A stretch of DNA of 21,699 nt from JAUSKF01 sp964355005 (GCA_964355005.1 CAYHBX010000007.1:1-21699), one strand, 5' to 3'; numbered from the stretch's first letter, positions 13,846-21,009 are shown. Program-made: numbers and translations. Notes: generated by a model not told the origin, from the letters alone.

Positions 13846-14069
13846 TGAATCTTATTTTTTGCCATGCCACGCAATTTAGCCAGTTCCATTAATGCTGAAA
13901 CGATAAAAACAATTTGCAAAATTATAAAAATAACATCTCCTATACTAACGCTGTAAACAAGCAGCGAAGCACCGCCAATGATAAACAAAATATCCTGCCA
14001 GCGTTCGTTCTTTAACCAAACCGAGAATGAAATTATCAGCAGCCCAAATATTCCAAATATTATAAGCAT
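13842..14069 (-). CDS. small membrane protein, unknown
   Basis: 75 residues, three hydrophobic segments (about 2-19, 25-41 and 43-63) and a basic tail (KLRGMAKNKIQ). Its stop codon overlaps the phosphoketolase start (ATGA), a strong sign of coupled translation. No family recognised. Confidence 0.65.
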   Translation of the reverse strand: MLIIFGIFGLLIISFSVWLKNERWQDILFIIGGASLLVYSVSIGDVIFIILQIVFIVSALMELAKLRGMAKNKIQ

Positions 14070-14096
14070 TGAATTATCGTGGATATGAATAGTTTA

Positions 14097-14771
14097 TCAT
14101 TTCGCTCCGAAACCAGACACCCTTCCCCAATGTTTGTAAAAAACTTTATTTAGCTTCTTGAGGGTTTGGGCAACTACTGAAGGTCGCAAATCTTTAAATT
14201 TACCGAAATAATAATTCCAGACCTGTTTACCGGAAGGATTTTTAAGCAGGAATTGCACGTGTCTCCAGTGAGAACTTTGAAGAAAGATCAATATGGTTGG
14301 CCTTTTCGTTGAATGATAGCGAGACAACGCCCAGTGAATATTGCGAGCCATGTAACGTTCCCGAAGATAGATCCGCACCCACCACAACCAATTTTTCATA
14401 GCGCAGGGGTACATATTTTCCCAAACTAAGAACCACTCCCTAACCAAGTCCGATGGAGCATCTACCCGATAGATCAATGTCTGATGATTCTTTTTCTTCC
14501 ACAAATAAACAATGTTGTTCCACATCGCCACGTCTGATTTTGCCCACGGATTAGCGGCGAATATTTCTTTCGAAAATTTTGGCAGTTTCTCCAACGGTTT
14601 ATCTACTGGGAGAAATTTATTAAAAACCGTATCCGGTATTTTATTGTCGCTCGGATATTCTAAAATAATAATATCCGGTTTGTATTTTAAAACCGCCCTT
14701 GCTTGCCGCAAATCAACCCTGTTCATTTCCCGGCAATTAATCTGAATAAATCGAGGTTTTAGCTGTTTCAT
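14097..14771 (-). CDS. unrecognised protein with faint TraB-like features
   Basis: 224 residues, soluble, many Trp and Arg. I do not recognise a named family. The order of features, PRFIQINCREMNRVDLRQAR, then PDIIILEYPSD, then RERYMARNIHWAL and finally a strand plus SSHWRHVQFLL, resembles at fold level the TraB/GumN-type layout (xxxGTxH, PDxxxxE, RxxxMAxxI, GxxH). The conserved His and Gly of that family are mostly not present, so this is a weak hint only. It starts 3 bp after the HAD gene stop and is followed after 27 bp by a small membrane gene, so it is part of the central-metabolism operon. Confidence 0.6.
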   Translation of the reverse strand: MKQLKPRFIQINCREMNRVDLRQARAVLKYKPDIIILEYPSDNKIPDTVFNKFLPVDKPLEKLPKFSKEIFAANPWAKSDVAMWNNIVYLWKKKNHQTLIYRVDAPSDLVREWFLVWENMYPCAMKNWLWWVRIYLRERYMARNIHWALSRYHSTKRPTILIFLQSSHWRHVQFLLKNPSGKQVWNYYFGKFKDLRPSVVAQTLKKLNKVFYKHWGRVSGFGAK

Positions 14772-14774
14772 TAA

Positions 14775-15476
14775 TCAAAGTTCAAAAATAACGTCTTTTC
14801 GCTCAACTACGATCTTCCAGCCGGCCTTCTTAGCGTGCTTGTATAATCCCGAGTTCGGATTAAAACAGATCGGATTTTTTACCATCCGCAGAAAACGAAT
14901 ATCACTCTCCGTGTCCCCTACGCCTACCGAACCTTTTAGCGTGAGATTTTCTTTTTCCAGCGCGCGCTCCAAAATTTTCGCCTTATCGTTTATCAGTTCT
15001 AAATGCAAAGTTCCGCCGGTCAATTTATCATGTTCGTCTATCTCGTGCATTCGGCCATAAACCTTATCAAAACCTAAATTCTGACAAAAATCTTTCAAAG
15101 CGGAGAGTGGCGAATGCGAGATCGCCAAAAGATAGTATCCTTTCTTTTTTAAAACTTGGATCAGATCCCGAGTATAGCGATAGGTCCGGTCTTTATGAAA
15201 ATCGGCGACTTGTTTGGAAATTTCAAAGAATTTTTCCGCGGGAACGCCCGCAATGTTCGCTTCAAACGCCTTCACGACCGCGTCAATATATTCCCCATAA
15301 GGTCCTTTCCGGTCCAACCATTTTTTATACGCCTGGGCGTAAACATCCCGTACCTTCGGTTTAAAAACTCCGCCTTGGATCATTGCCTCGGTCAGCTCTA
15401 TTAATAAACTGGAACGAAAAATCGTTCCGTCAATGTCAAAAATCGCCACTTTTTTCAGAACCTTAGTCCTTTTCAT
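14775..15476 (-). CDS. HAD-IB family (SerB-like) phosphatase
   Basis: A hydrolase of phosphate monoesters. 233 residues from ATG 15476. The longer in-frame start at 15566 would lie inside dinB and is rejected. HAD motif I is IFDIDGTIFRSS (Asp14, Asp16), motif II is AISHSPLSALKDF and motif III/IV is GVGDTESDIRFLRMV; the helical cap lies between motifs I and II. The subfamily IB layout resembles phosphoserine phosphatase and related small-molecule phosphatases; the substrate is not known. It is the first gene of the minus operon leading to phosphoketolase and acetate kinase. A -10-like TATTAT is six bases from the ATG, so the message is probably leaderless. Confidence 0.85.
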   Translation of the reverse strand: MKRTKVLKKVAIFDIDGTIFRSSLLIELTEAMIQGGVFKPKVRDVYAQAYKKWLDRKGPYGEYIDAVVKAFEANIAGVPAEKFFEISKQVADFHKDRTYRYTRDLIQVLKKKGYYLLAISHSPLSALKDFCQNLGFDKVYGRMHEIDEHDKLTGGTLHLELINDKAKILERALEKENLTLKGSVGVGDTESDIRFLRMVKNPICFNPNSGLYKHAKKAGWKIVVERKDVIFEL

Positions 15477-15482
15477 AACTAT

Positions 15483-15488
15483 ATAATA
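15483..15488 (-). promoter_or_regulatory. -10 box of the HAD/phosphoketolase operon
   Basis: TATTAT on the minus strand, six bases before the ATG at 15476. It is back to back with the dinB -10 box. No clear -35 is visible. Confidence 0.45.
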
Positions 15489-15508
15489 ACATTCCGGAAG
15501 GAAGTCCT

Positions 15509-15514
15509 TATAAT
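15509..15514 (+). promoter_or_regulatory. -10 box of dinB
   Basis: A perfect TATAAT, six bases before the dinB ATG. Transcription would begin at or next to the A of the start codon, so the message should be leaderless. No LexA-type box can be seen. Confidence 0.6.
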
Positions 15515-15520
15515 GTAGAT

Positions 15521-16633
15521 ATGCGGATAATCGCCCACTTGGACATGGATGCTTTTTTCGCCTCAATTGAAGAGCGGGATCACCCTCGCTATAAAAACCG
15601 GCCGATCGTGGTCGGGGCGGACCCAGAAGAAGGCAAGGGCCGAGGCGTTGTATCTACTGCTAATTATGCCGCGCGTAAATATGGCATCCATTCCGCTCTA
15701 CCGATATCTACCGCCTGGAAATTATCCGAAGAAGCCAAAAAGAAAGGGCTACCGGCCGCCATTTTCGTTGGCGGGGATCATCAAAAATATTCGGAGGTAT
15801 CCGAAAAGATCATAACCGCAGTACAAAAATACGCTCCGCTGGTGGAGCAGGCGAGCGTGGATGAAGCCTATTTAGACCTTAGTTTTGCCGGGAGCTATGA
15901 AAAGGCTGAAAAAATTGCCCGCTCGATCAAAGCCGAGATAAAAAAGAAAGAAAAATTGACCTGCTCCATCGGCATCGGCCCGAACAAACTGATCGCCAAA
16001 ATAGCCGTCAACGTGCGCAAACCGGACGGCCTGACGGTTGTCCAAGAAAAAGACGCCGAACAATTTCTGGAACCGATGCCGATCCGCGCCATTCCCGGTA
16101 TCGGCCCGAAAACCGAAAAGATCTTCACCTCTCGCGGCATCAAAATCATCAAAGACCTGAAAAAATATTCTCAAGCGGATCTCCAAAATCTTCTTGGTAA
16201 ATGGGGTCCGGAACTTTATGAAAAAGTCCGAGGCATAGATGATTCTCCGATCGTAGAGGAGCATGAGATAAAATCCATCGGCGAACAGGAAACTTTTTCC
16301 AAGGACACCTTGGATGCCAATTTTATTTTTGACCGCCTCAAGGAACTTTGCGGCAACGTAATTCAGCGTTTTATGAACAGCGATTTTCATTCCTTCCGGA
16401 CGATTGGGATCGCCGTCCGGTTCGAAGACTTCATTACCAAAACCCGCGCCTATACCCTACCCGAATCCAAAGATAAAACCGGAAATCTATTTGAACAGCA
16501 AACCCCGCAGAAGCTTGCGAAAGTTCTGCAATTTGAGGCCTTTCGTTTATTAACTCCATTTTTAGATAAACGCGAAAACCCCCAGCACAAAAAAATACGC
16601 CTCATCGGCGTCCGTGTTGAAAAACTTCAGTGA
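15521..16633 (+). CDS. dinB: DNA polymerase IV (Y-family translesion polymerase)
   Basis: Error-prone polymerase that copies damaged DNA. 370 residues, normal size. The catalytic acidic residues are in HLDMDAFFAS (D8, and F12/F13 at the steric gate) and SVDEAYLD (D114, E115). GRGVVSTANYAARKYGI, CSIGIGPNKLIAKIA and the helix-hairpin-helix block MPIRAIPGIGPKT are typical of DinB. A C-terminal little-finger domain follows (about 240-360). No beta-clamp QLxLF motif is obvious at the C-terminus. It is divergent from the HAD operon and convergent with queA (10-bp gap). An error-prone polymerase in the same window as a DGR is suggestive, but nothing in the sequence links them. Confidence 0.96.
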   Translation: MRIIAHLDMDAFFASIEERDHPRYKNRPIVVGADPEEGKGRGVVSTANYAARKYGIHSALPISTAWKLSEEAKKKGLPAAIFVGGDHQKYSEVSEKIITAVQKYAPLVEQASVDEAYLDLSFAGSYEKAEKIARSIKAEIKKKEKLTCSIGIGPNKLIAKIAVNVRKPDGLTVVQEKDAEQFLEPMPIRAIPGIGPKTEKIFTSRGIKIIKDLKKYSQADLQNLLGKWGPELYEKVRGIDDSPIVEEHEIKSIGEQETFSKDTLDANFIFDRLKELCGNVIQRFMNSDFHSFRTIGIAVRFEDFITKTRAYTLPESKDKTGNLFEQQTPQKLAKVLQFEAFRLLTPFLDKRENPQHKKIRLIGVRVEKLQ

Positions 16634-16643
16634 TCGAAAAGGA

Positions 16644-17699
16644 CTACTTAATCAGCATCGCGTCACCGAAAGAATAAAAACGAAATTTTTCTTTTATCGC
16701 CAGCCGGTAAAGTTCAACTAATTTCTTTTTGCCGCCTTTGTTCAATAAAAACGCCTGCGCGAGCATCATCAGAGAAGTGTCAGGCAAGTGGAAGTTGGTG
16801 ATCATCGCGTCGGCTATTTTAAATTCATATGGCGGCCGGATGAATATCCGGGTCGCTCCGGCGATCGGACCGGTAAAATTTTCGGAAAGGATCCTTTCCG
16901 CCTCCGATTCCAAAACGCGCGTGGCCGTAGTGCCAACCGCGACTACCGGCCTATGCTCCTGTTTATATTGTCGAATCAGCCGCGCGGAAGCGGCCGGAAT
17001 GTTCAAAAATTCGGTATGTAGTTTCCCGGTCGCCATACTTTCGGGTGAGATCGGCGCGAAAGTGCCCATCCCCACGTCCAAAGTCACGAACGTTTTCCGG
17101 ATACCCGCTTTTTCCAGTTTTTTAAAAAGACGGCCGGTAAAATGCAGCGAAGCGGTGGGCGCGGCCACCGAGGCGGGCTTTTTACTGAAAACGGTCTGGT
17201 ATTTTTCCCTCAACTCTTTTTCCGACAAGCCGGAATCTTTAATATATTTCGGAATGGGCGTTGTGCCTCTTTTTTCCAGAATCGCCAATATTTCTTTGGC
17301 CGGAAATTGCGGCTCAAGATAAAATATTTTTTCTTCCTGCTTTATTGCGCGGAAAAACTTTTCCGCGCTCAAAAACAATTTCATGCCGACTTCTATCTTT
17401 TTATTCACCAAAGCCGGGATCGGGCCCTTCCCACGCCATTCATTGATTAGAAATAAAACCTCAACCCTGCCGCCGGTTTCTTTGGTGAGAATAACGCGAG
17501 CCGGCACGACTTTTGTGTCATTTAGCACCAGTAAAGAGTTTTCGGGGAGGTATTTATCCAGGTTGTAGAAAAGGTCAAATGTCACCAAGTCCGAAGCTGT
17601 GTCGTAAATAAAAAGCCGGGCTGAATCCCGCGGACTCGCCGGCCTTTTAGCGATCAGCTCTTCGGGCAGATCGTACGAATATGCGTAGGAATAATTCAT
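16644..17699 (-). CDS. queA: S-adenosylmethionine:tRNA ribosyltransferase-isomerase
   Basis: Transfers and isomerises the ribosyl group of S-adenosylmethionine to 7-aminomethyl-7-deazaguanine in tRNA, giving epoxyqueuosine in the queuosine pathway. 351 residues, standard size. Typical blocks: YDLPEELIAKRPASPRDSARL (7-27), LPENSLLVLNDTKVVPAR (50-67), GRVEVLFL, AAPTASLHFTGRL, FVTLDVGMGTFAP, AVGTTATRVLESEA, TRIFIRPPYEF and TNFHLPDTSLMML. The start is ATG at 17699 with no Shine-Dalgarno; a palindrome sits 10 bp upstream. No other queuosine gene is in the window, so the precursor may be salvaged. Confidence 0.96.
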   Translation of the reverse strand: MNYSYAYSYDLPEELIAKRPASPRDSARLFIYDTASDLVTFDLFYNLDKYLPENSLLVLNDTKVVPARVILTKETGGRVEVLFLINEWRGKGPIPALVNKKIEVGMKLFLSAEKFFRAIKQEEKIFYLEPQFPAKEILAILEKRGTTPIPKYIKDSGLSEKELREKYQTVFSKKPASVAAPTASLHFTGRLFKKLEKAGIRKTFVTLDVGMGTFAPISPESMATGKLHTEFLNIPAASARLIRQYKQEHRPVVAVGTTATRVLESEAERILSENFTGPIAGATRIFIRPPYEFKIADAMITNFHLPDTSLMMLAQAFLLNKGGKKKLVELYRLAIKEKFRFYSFGDAMLIK

Positions 17700-17708
17700 T
17701 ATTGCTGA

Positions 17709-17748
17709 AATAACATTCCTACATTCTCAAGAATGTCGGAATGTTATT
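17709..17748. promoter_or_regulatory. palindrome between queA and the ArsR-like gene
   Basis: 18-bp arms with one mismatch and a 4-nt centre: AATAACATTCC, then ACATTC, TCAA, GAATGT and mirror. The core ACATTCTCAAGAATGT is identical to the palindrome at 18052-18085. It lies 10 bp before the queA start and 2 bp after the ArsR-like stop. It lacks a T-run, so an operator fits better than a terminator. Confidence 0.6.
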
Positions 17749-17749
17749 A

Positions 17750-18016
17750 TTAAAAAGTTTTTACAAACCTGATAAATTTTTCTCCATAAGGAGAAAGGGA
17801 ATGTGAAACATTGCGACCCTGGTATTTTTTATTCAGTAATCCGGCGTGAACCAAACGCCGCGTATGTTCAGAAACGGTCTTAAAATTTTTATCCAGTTCT
17901 TCCGCAATACCCTCGAGAGTTATGTTTGGATTTCCCGAAACCACGAACAAAATTTCAACTCTATTGTGATTCGCCATACCCTTAAAATGCCGCTCAATCT
18001 GTTTTGAATTTTTCAT
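17750..18016 (-). CDS. ArsR-like winged-helix transcriptional regulator
   Basis: DNA-binding repressor type. 88 residues, close to a bare winged helix. The recognition region is TLEGIAEELDKNFKTVSEHT (about 33-52), then RRLVHAGLLNKKYQGRNVSHSLSPYG as the wing and last strand. No metal-binding Cys/His cluster is seen, so the ligand, if any, is unknown. The gene is framed by two palindromes with the same core (upstream 18052-18085, downstream 17709-17748), which suggests self-regulation and control of queA. The start ATG at 18016 is preceded by a leaderless-type -10 inside a small inverted repeat. Confidence 0.82.
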   Translation of the reverse strand: MKNSKQIERHFKGMANHNRVEILFVVSGNPNITLEGIAEELDKNFKTVSEHTRRLVHAGLLNKKYQGRNVSHSLSPYGEKFIRFVKTF

Positions 18017-18017
18017 A

Positions 18018-18050
18018 CTAGATATTCTAGAGCATGCTTGCCACTAAAAA
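18018..18050 (-). promoter_or_regulatory. promoter of the ArsR-like gene, with inverted repeat over the -10
   Basis: On the minus strand, TTGTTT and TAGAAT are 18 bp apart, with TAGAAT seven bases before the ATG. The -10 is inside CTAGA, TAT, TCTAG (18018-18030), a 5-bp inverted repeat where a repressor could block polymerase. Confidence 0.45.
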
Positions 18051-18085
18051 CAATACTCCGACATTCTCAAGAATGTCGGAGTATT
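18045..18085 (-). terminator. palindrome/terminator after the exonuclease gene
   Basis: A perfect 15-bp inverted repeat (18052-18066 with 18071-18085, centre TCAA) followed on the minus strand by GTTTTTAG. It lies 18 bp past the exonuclease stop and can end that transcript. Its core CGACATTCTCAAGAATGTCG is shared with the palindrome by queA, so it may also be a binding site of the ArsR-like protein. Confidence 0.65.
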
Positions 18086-18103
18086 AATTCGCGCCGTCAG
18101 TGA

Positions 18104-18832
18104 TTACCCTTGCCGCAAGTAATACTGCAAAGTGTGGATCCAATCTTCATCTTGGCCGCCTTCTTCCGTCTTCCGGTCAAGCATCCACTGGAGATAGCCG
18201 CGGTCGGTCTTTACGACCTCCTCAATTTTTTTGTCTTTATATTTCCCGAAGTTAAATAATCTGAACAACGAAGGGCGGGCGGAAATATCTATCATTTGAG
18301 CGATCGCCTGCTCGTCGGTAATTCCCCTCTCCAGTATCTTGGTCTGCAGCCGGTCAAAAAGAGCCGCCAGAACCTTCACATCTCCGGTAGCGTCATGCGC
18401 GACGGCATCCTCCACGTCTAAGTCTAAGTGGTAACGCAAATACGATAAATTATATTCCGGAATAAGATTTTCCGGATCTAATTCCCGGGCGAGCCGGAAG
18501 GTGCAGATCCGGCGCGGAATACGCATTCCTTCGGCTTCCAAAACAGCGCAATCAAATTTCGCGTTGTGAGCGACCAAGATTCCATCATCCAGCAAAACCT
18601 GCAAATCCTTTTTCATTTGGCTATCCTTAAATGCTTCCTTGTCCGCCAACATCTTATTGGTGATGTTGGTGATACTCATCGCCTTAATAGAAACCGGGAT
18701 CGGCGGCTTAAAAAATCCCGTCCGAATTCCTTCGGTAGTTTTATAACAGATCTGGCAAAGCCGGTCTTTAAATATATCGTTGCCGGTGGTTTCAGTATCC
18801 AGAAAGATTAGTTGATTGGTTGGCTTGGGCAT
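18104..18832 (-). CDS. DnaQ-like 3'-5' exonuclease with ExoX-type C-terminal module
   Basis: DEDDh exonuclease acting on DNA or RNA 3' ends. 242 residues. ExoI is IFLDTETTG (Asp12, Glu14), ExoII is VAHNAKFDCAVLE and ExoIII is HDATGDVKVLAALF (the DEDDh His and Asp). The last 60 residues (FNFGKYKDKKIEEVVKTDRG then YLQWML) match the small module found after the nuclease domain in ExoX-type proteins. It is not a polymerase III epsilon subunit by context. A possible extended -10 (TGCTAATAT, near 18873-18881) would give a leader of about 30 bases without Shine-Dalgarno. Confidence 0.9.
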   Translation of the reverse strand: MPKPTNQLIFLDTETTGNDIFKDRLCQICYKTTEGIRTGFFKPPIPVSIKAMSITNITNKMLADKEAFKDSQMKKDLQVLLDDGILVAHNAKFDCAVLEAEGMRIPRRICTFRLARELDPENLIPEYNLSYLRYHLDLDVEDAVAHDATGDVKVLAALFDRLQTKILERGITDEQAIAQMIDISARPSLFRLFNFGKYKDKKIEEVVKTDRGYLQWMLDRKTEEGGQDEDWIHTLQYYLRQG

Positions 18833-18872
18833 TTTAGTTAATTGGTTAGTTGGTAAATAATTTAATATTTCT

Positions 18873-18881
18873 ATATTAGCA
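18873..18881 (-). promoter_or_regulatory. extended -10 of the exonuclease gene
   Basis: TGCTAATAT on the minus strand, about 40 bp before the start codon. The TGn extension may make up for the poor -35. Confidence 0.4.
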
Positions 18882-18914
18882 CCAAAATAGAATTACTACG
18901 CTTGACTCAGTCAC

Positions 18915-18983
18915 TCATTCGCAATATTACCTCTCTAATTCGCATCACCTGCCTGCCGGTAGGCAGGTTAGCGATTACTCCAA
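18915..18983. repeat. dispersed intergenic repeat, copy 2, with inserted palindrome
   Basis: The same blocks as at 882-929 (CGCAATATTACCTCT, ATTCGCAT, TTAGCGATTACTCCAA), but with CCTGCCTGCCGGTAGGCAGG placed between the last two. The end of the repeat supplies the final codons and stop (18975-18977) of the DUF2779 gene. Confidence 0.7.
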
Positions 18984-20462
18984 TACTTTTTCTAATTCCT
19001 CCAAAATACGGACCATCGCGAAAGTATCCAGCTTACAATAAGCCAGCATATCTTTTTTCAACCGGCTTTTGTCCGTGGCCGGAAGATCATCGCCGATCAA
19101 CTTCAGCCAGCTGGAAGCGGCGGTTCCGCCTTCCTGGATGGCCAGCTCTTTATATGAAAGCTCCGGCGCCAGCACCGGCAAAACCTTCTTAATAGAAGTA
19201 CTGCCCTTAAAATCTTTATGGACGTAGTGCTGTTTGGTAAAAATATCCATTAGGTCATAAACGCGGCTATTTATGTCCTCTATAAATCCCGCCGCCTCCG
19301 GAACTCTTTCGGCGATCTGCTTATTGATCGTGCACTCAAATTTTTTACTCCAGACTATGATACTGCCGGTTTTACCGATCTGCTTCCGCATGGATTCCAC
19401 GAAAGCGGCGCTGGGGTCGGTGGCTTGATCAGCCAAAAACTCAAAATGTTTCAGCTCGGCGCCAGGATTTTCCAAAACAAACAGCGAATATTGAAACGGG
19501 ATTTGCTGGTACGGAGAGAAACCGTCAAACATCGGAATGGCAGAAGGGAAGGTTTCGTAGTCTATAAAATAGATCGGATAGGCCAGATTTTTTAATTCCG
19601 TCCGGATCCCTTTTTGGTCCATCAGAATATTATTGAAGTTGTGGGCATTAACCTGATTTCTTTGACCCACGGACAACTCCATTTCTTCGGGAACTTCGTG
19701 CAAGTGATAGTGGCTACCGTCTATCAGCTCGGCCAGCTTCTTTTTGCTAAGGCCAATGCGGGAAATATCATGAACGCTGTATTTCGGAACAGCAGGATTG
19801 GAGTGATGAAAGGTGGTGCAATGGTTAGACCGTCCCTTGTATAAACAAACACAGGCGCCCGGCGGCTCAACTTCACTTGAAAGATATTTCAGCGCCGCTT
19901 CCATTTCCAAGGCGACCTCAGCTCCCAATTCGCTGATCTCTAGAGTCACATCGTCAATTTTAAACAATGCCCTAATATCCAACTCGCCAAAACGGGTATA
20001 TTCGGGATTTAGATGCATTAGTTTTATTTTTCCGATTTTCAATCCGCAACGCTTCAACAGGTTCACCTGAAACGCCAAGTCGTAATAATGCCGCTTCTTA
20101 TCGGCTTCGTTGGAAGCTTTAATTTCGGTAATATCAAAACTTTTAGTCGCTTGGCTGTATTCTAAAATATCTACCGCCGCCATAAATCCATCTTGAACAA
20201 AAACCGGCTGAAAGATCACCGGCTGTTTCTTGGCGACCAGTTCTTGCGTTAGTTTTTGCGCGGCCCCATCTCTGCCTTCCACTAAAACCGCGCCCGGATA
20301 TAGCTTCCGCGCGACCAATTCCACTTCATTTCCGGTTTCAATGATGTGTTTTTCAAAATCAGAAAGCTCCGCCTTGTAATAAACATCGGGCTGATGGATC
20401 TTATACCAGACATTTTTCGGACATTCCCGAAAAAGTATGTAATCAGTTTTGGAGAGAACCAC
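18975..20462 (-). CDS. DUF2779 protein, RecB/Cas4-like plus RNase H-like nuclease
   Basis: 495 residues. The N-terminal half (about 1-250) has a RecB/Cas4 style: LSKTDYILFRECPKNVWYK, FDITEIKASNEADKKRHYYD with the acidic and Lys residues of a PD-(D/E)XK core, and cysteines in FRECPK and in CVCLYKGRSNHC that could hold an iron-sulfur cluster. The C-terminal half is the DUF2779 domain: YPIYFIDYETFPSAIPMFDG then PYQQIPFQYSLFVL, IIVWSKKFE, and LAYCKLDTFAMVRILEEL, which looks like a DEDD exonuclease (Asp-x-Glu, late Asp). Start GTG at 20462, matching the usual LSKxDY start. The biological role is not known; DNA repair or defence are possible. It has its own promoter. Confidence 0.88.
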   Translation of the reverse strand: MVLSKTDYILFRECPKNVWYKIHQPDVYYKAELSDFEKHIIETGNEVELVARKLYPGAVLVEGRDGAAQKLTQELVAKKQPVIFQPVFVQDGFMAAVDILEYSQATKSFDITEIKASNEADKKRHYYDLAFQVNLLKRCGLKIGKIKLMHLNPEYTRFGELDIRALFKIDDVTLEISELGAEVALEMEAALKYLSSEVEPPGACVCLYKGRSNHCTTFHHSNPAVPKYSVHDISRIGLSKKKLAELIDGSHYHLHEVPEEMELSVGQRNQVNAHNFNNILMDQKGIRTELKNLAYPIYFIDYETFPSAIPMFDGFSPYQQIPFQYSLFVLENPGAELKHFEFLADQATDPSAAFVESMRKQIGKTGSIIVWSKKFECTINKQIAERVPEAAGFIEDINSRVYDLMDIFTKQHYVHKDFKGSTSIKKVLPVLAPELSYKELAIQEGGTAASSWLKLIGDDLPATDKSRLKKDMLAYCKLDTFAMVRILEELEKVLE

Positions 20463-20476
20463 TGGGGTAGTAAAAA

Positions 20477-20505
20477 GTTATAAAGTTTATTAAGTTATAA
20501 AGCAA
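20477..20505 (-). promoter_or_regulatory. promoter of the DUF2779 gene
   Basis: TTGCTT and TATAAC on the minus strand with a 17-bp spacer. The start of transcription would be about 8 bp before the GTG. The boxes overlap two copies of AGTTATAAAG, spaced 17 bp apart (20476 and 20493). Confidence 0.6.
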
Positions 20506-20531
20506 ATCAAAGACAAACGGCAGCTGCTGAC

Positions 20532-20553
20532 TTATGCGAATAATAACGCATAA
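20532..20553. repeat. inverted repeat TTATGCG/CGCATAA
   Basis: A perfect 7-bp inverted repeat with an AATAATAA centre in the DUF2779/AbrB intergenic region. Its words (ATGCGAATAA) recall the dispersed repeat at 882-929, but the match is too short to call a third copy. Confidence 0.4.
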
Positions 20554-20600
20554 ACGGATAAGAAGAAATGAAAATAGAAAACCATTGCTTTATTCGATTT

Positions 20601-20672
20601 GCTACAAAAAAAAGTCGGACTCACGAAAATTCAGGCCTGGGCGACTTACTTCGCCGCTCGCGGGGAGATCTA
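20601..20672 (-). other. structured non-coding stretch with a 5S rRNA 3'-end look
   Basis: On the minus strand, CTCCCCGCGAG, then AGTAAGTCG and CCAGGC occur in the order and spacing seen near the 3' end of bacterial 5S rRNA, followed by a run of eight T (20613-20606). Only about 40 nt are present; the other two thirds of a 5S gene are absent, because an unrelated terminator hairpin lies immediately upstream. It may be a 5S fragment, a small RNA end or coincidence. Confidence 0.3.
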
Positions 20673-20674
20673 AC

Positions 20675-20717
20675 AAAAAAGCGCCGCTTCAACGCAAGTT
20701 GAGGCGGTTTTTTATTT
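20675..20717. terminator. bidirectional terminator hairpin
   Basis: The stem CCGCTTCAAC/GTTGAGGCGG (one G-T pair), loop GCAA, flanked by A6 and T6 so it can work on both strands. No gene ends beside it on either strand, so it is an orphan that may insulate the AbrB-type gene or end a small RNA. Confidence 0.75.
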
Positions 20718-20727
20718 GTCGTACATT

Positions 20728-20762
20728 TCCTACTTGTAGGATTTTCGTTGATGTGCTAGTCT
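20728..20762 (+). promoter_or_regulatory. promoter and palindrome before the AbrB-type gene
   Basis: TTGTAG (20735) and TAGTCT (20757) are 16-17 bp apart, with the start codon ten bases after the -10. TCCTACTTGTAGGA (20728-20741), a 6-bp inverted repeat with a TT centre, overlaps the -35 and is a reasonable operator for self-regulation. Confidence 0.4.
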
Positions 20763-20772
20763 GTCTACAATT

Positions 20773-21009
20773 ATGAAACAACACGATAAAAGATTTTACG
20801 GCATCACTACCCTCGGCGAGAAAGGTCAGATAGTTATCCCCTCGGAAGCTCGCAAGGCGATGAATCTGAAGAAGGGAGAAAAGTTGCTTGTTCTTGGTAT
20901 GGGTAGCGATATGCTCGGATTCTCCAAATTAGCCAACGTAGAACATTTCATTTCCAAGCTACAGCACAAACTTAAAGACCTTAAGCAGATCGTCAAAAAA
21001 GCGAAATAA
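20773..21009 (+). CDS. AbrB/SpoVT-type transcriptional regulator
   Basis: 78 residues. Residues 10-48 form a swapped-hairpin AbrB domain: GITTLGEKGQIVIPSEARKA followed by MNLKKGEKLLVLG, very typical. The C-terminal 30 residues are a Lys-rich helix (FISKLQHKLKDLKQIVKKAK) that may help dimerise or bind DNA. There is no Shine-Dalgarno and the message is short-leadered. It is followed after 8 bp by a membrane fusion protein, which suggests that it controls an export operon continuing past the window. Confidence 0.88.
   Translation: MKQHDKRFYGITTLGEKGQIVIPSEARKAMNLKKGEKLLVLGMGSDMLGFSKLANVEHFISKLQHKLKDLKQIVKKAK

Noticed and set aside
16729..17322. 197-residue plus-strand frame opposite queA.
   Set aside because: queA is full length on the minus strand with all family blocks.
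20601..20672. A functional 5S rRNA gene.
   Set aside because: Only about 40 nt look like the 3' end; the 5' two thirds are missing.
20534..20776. 80-residue plus-strand frame in the intergenic region.
   Set aside because: It runs through two hairpins and the AbrB-gene promoter, has no ribosome site, and its composition is that of translated A/T-rich non-coding DNA.
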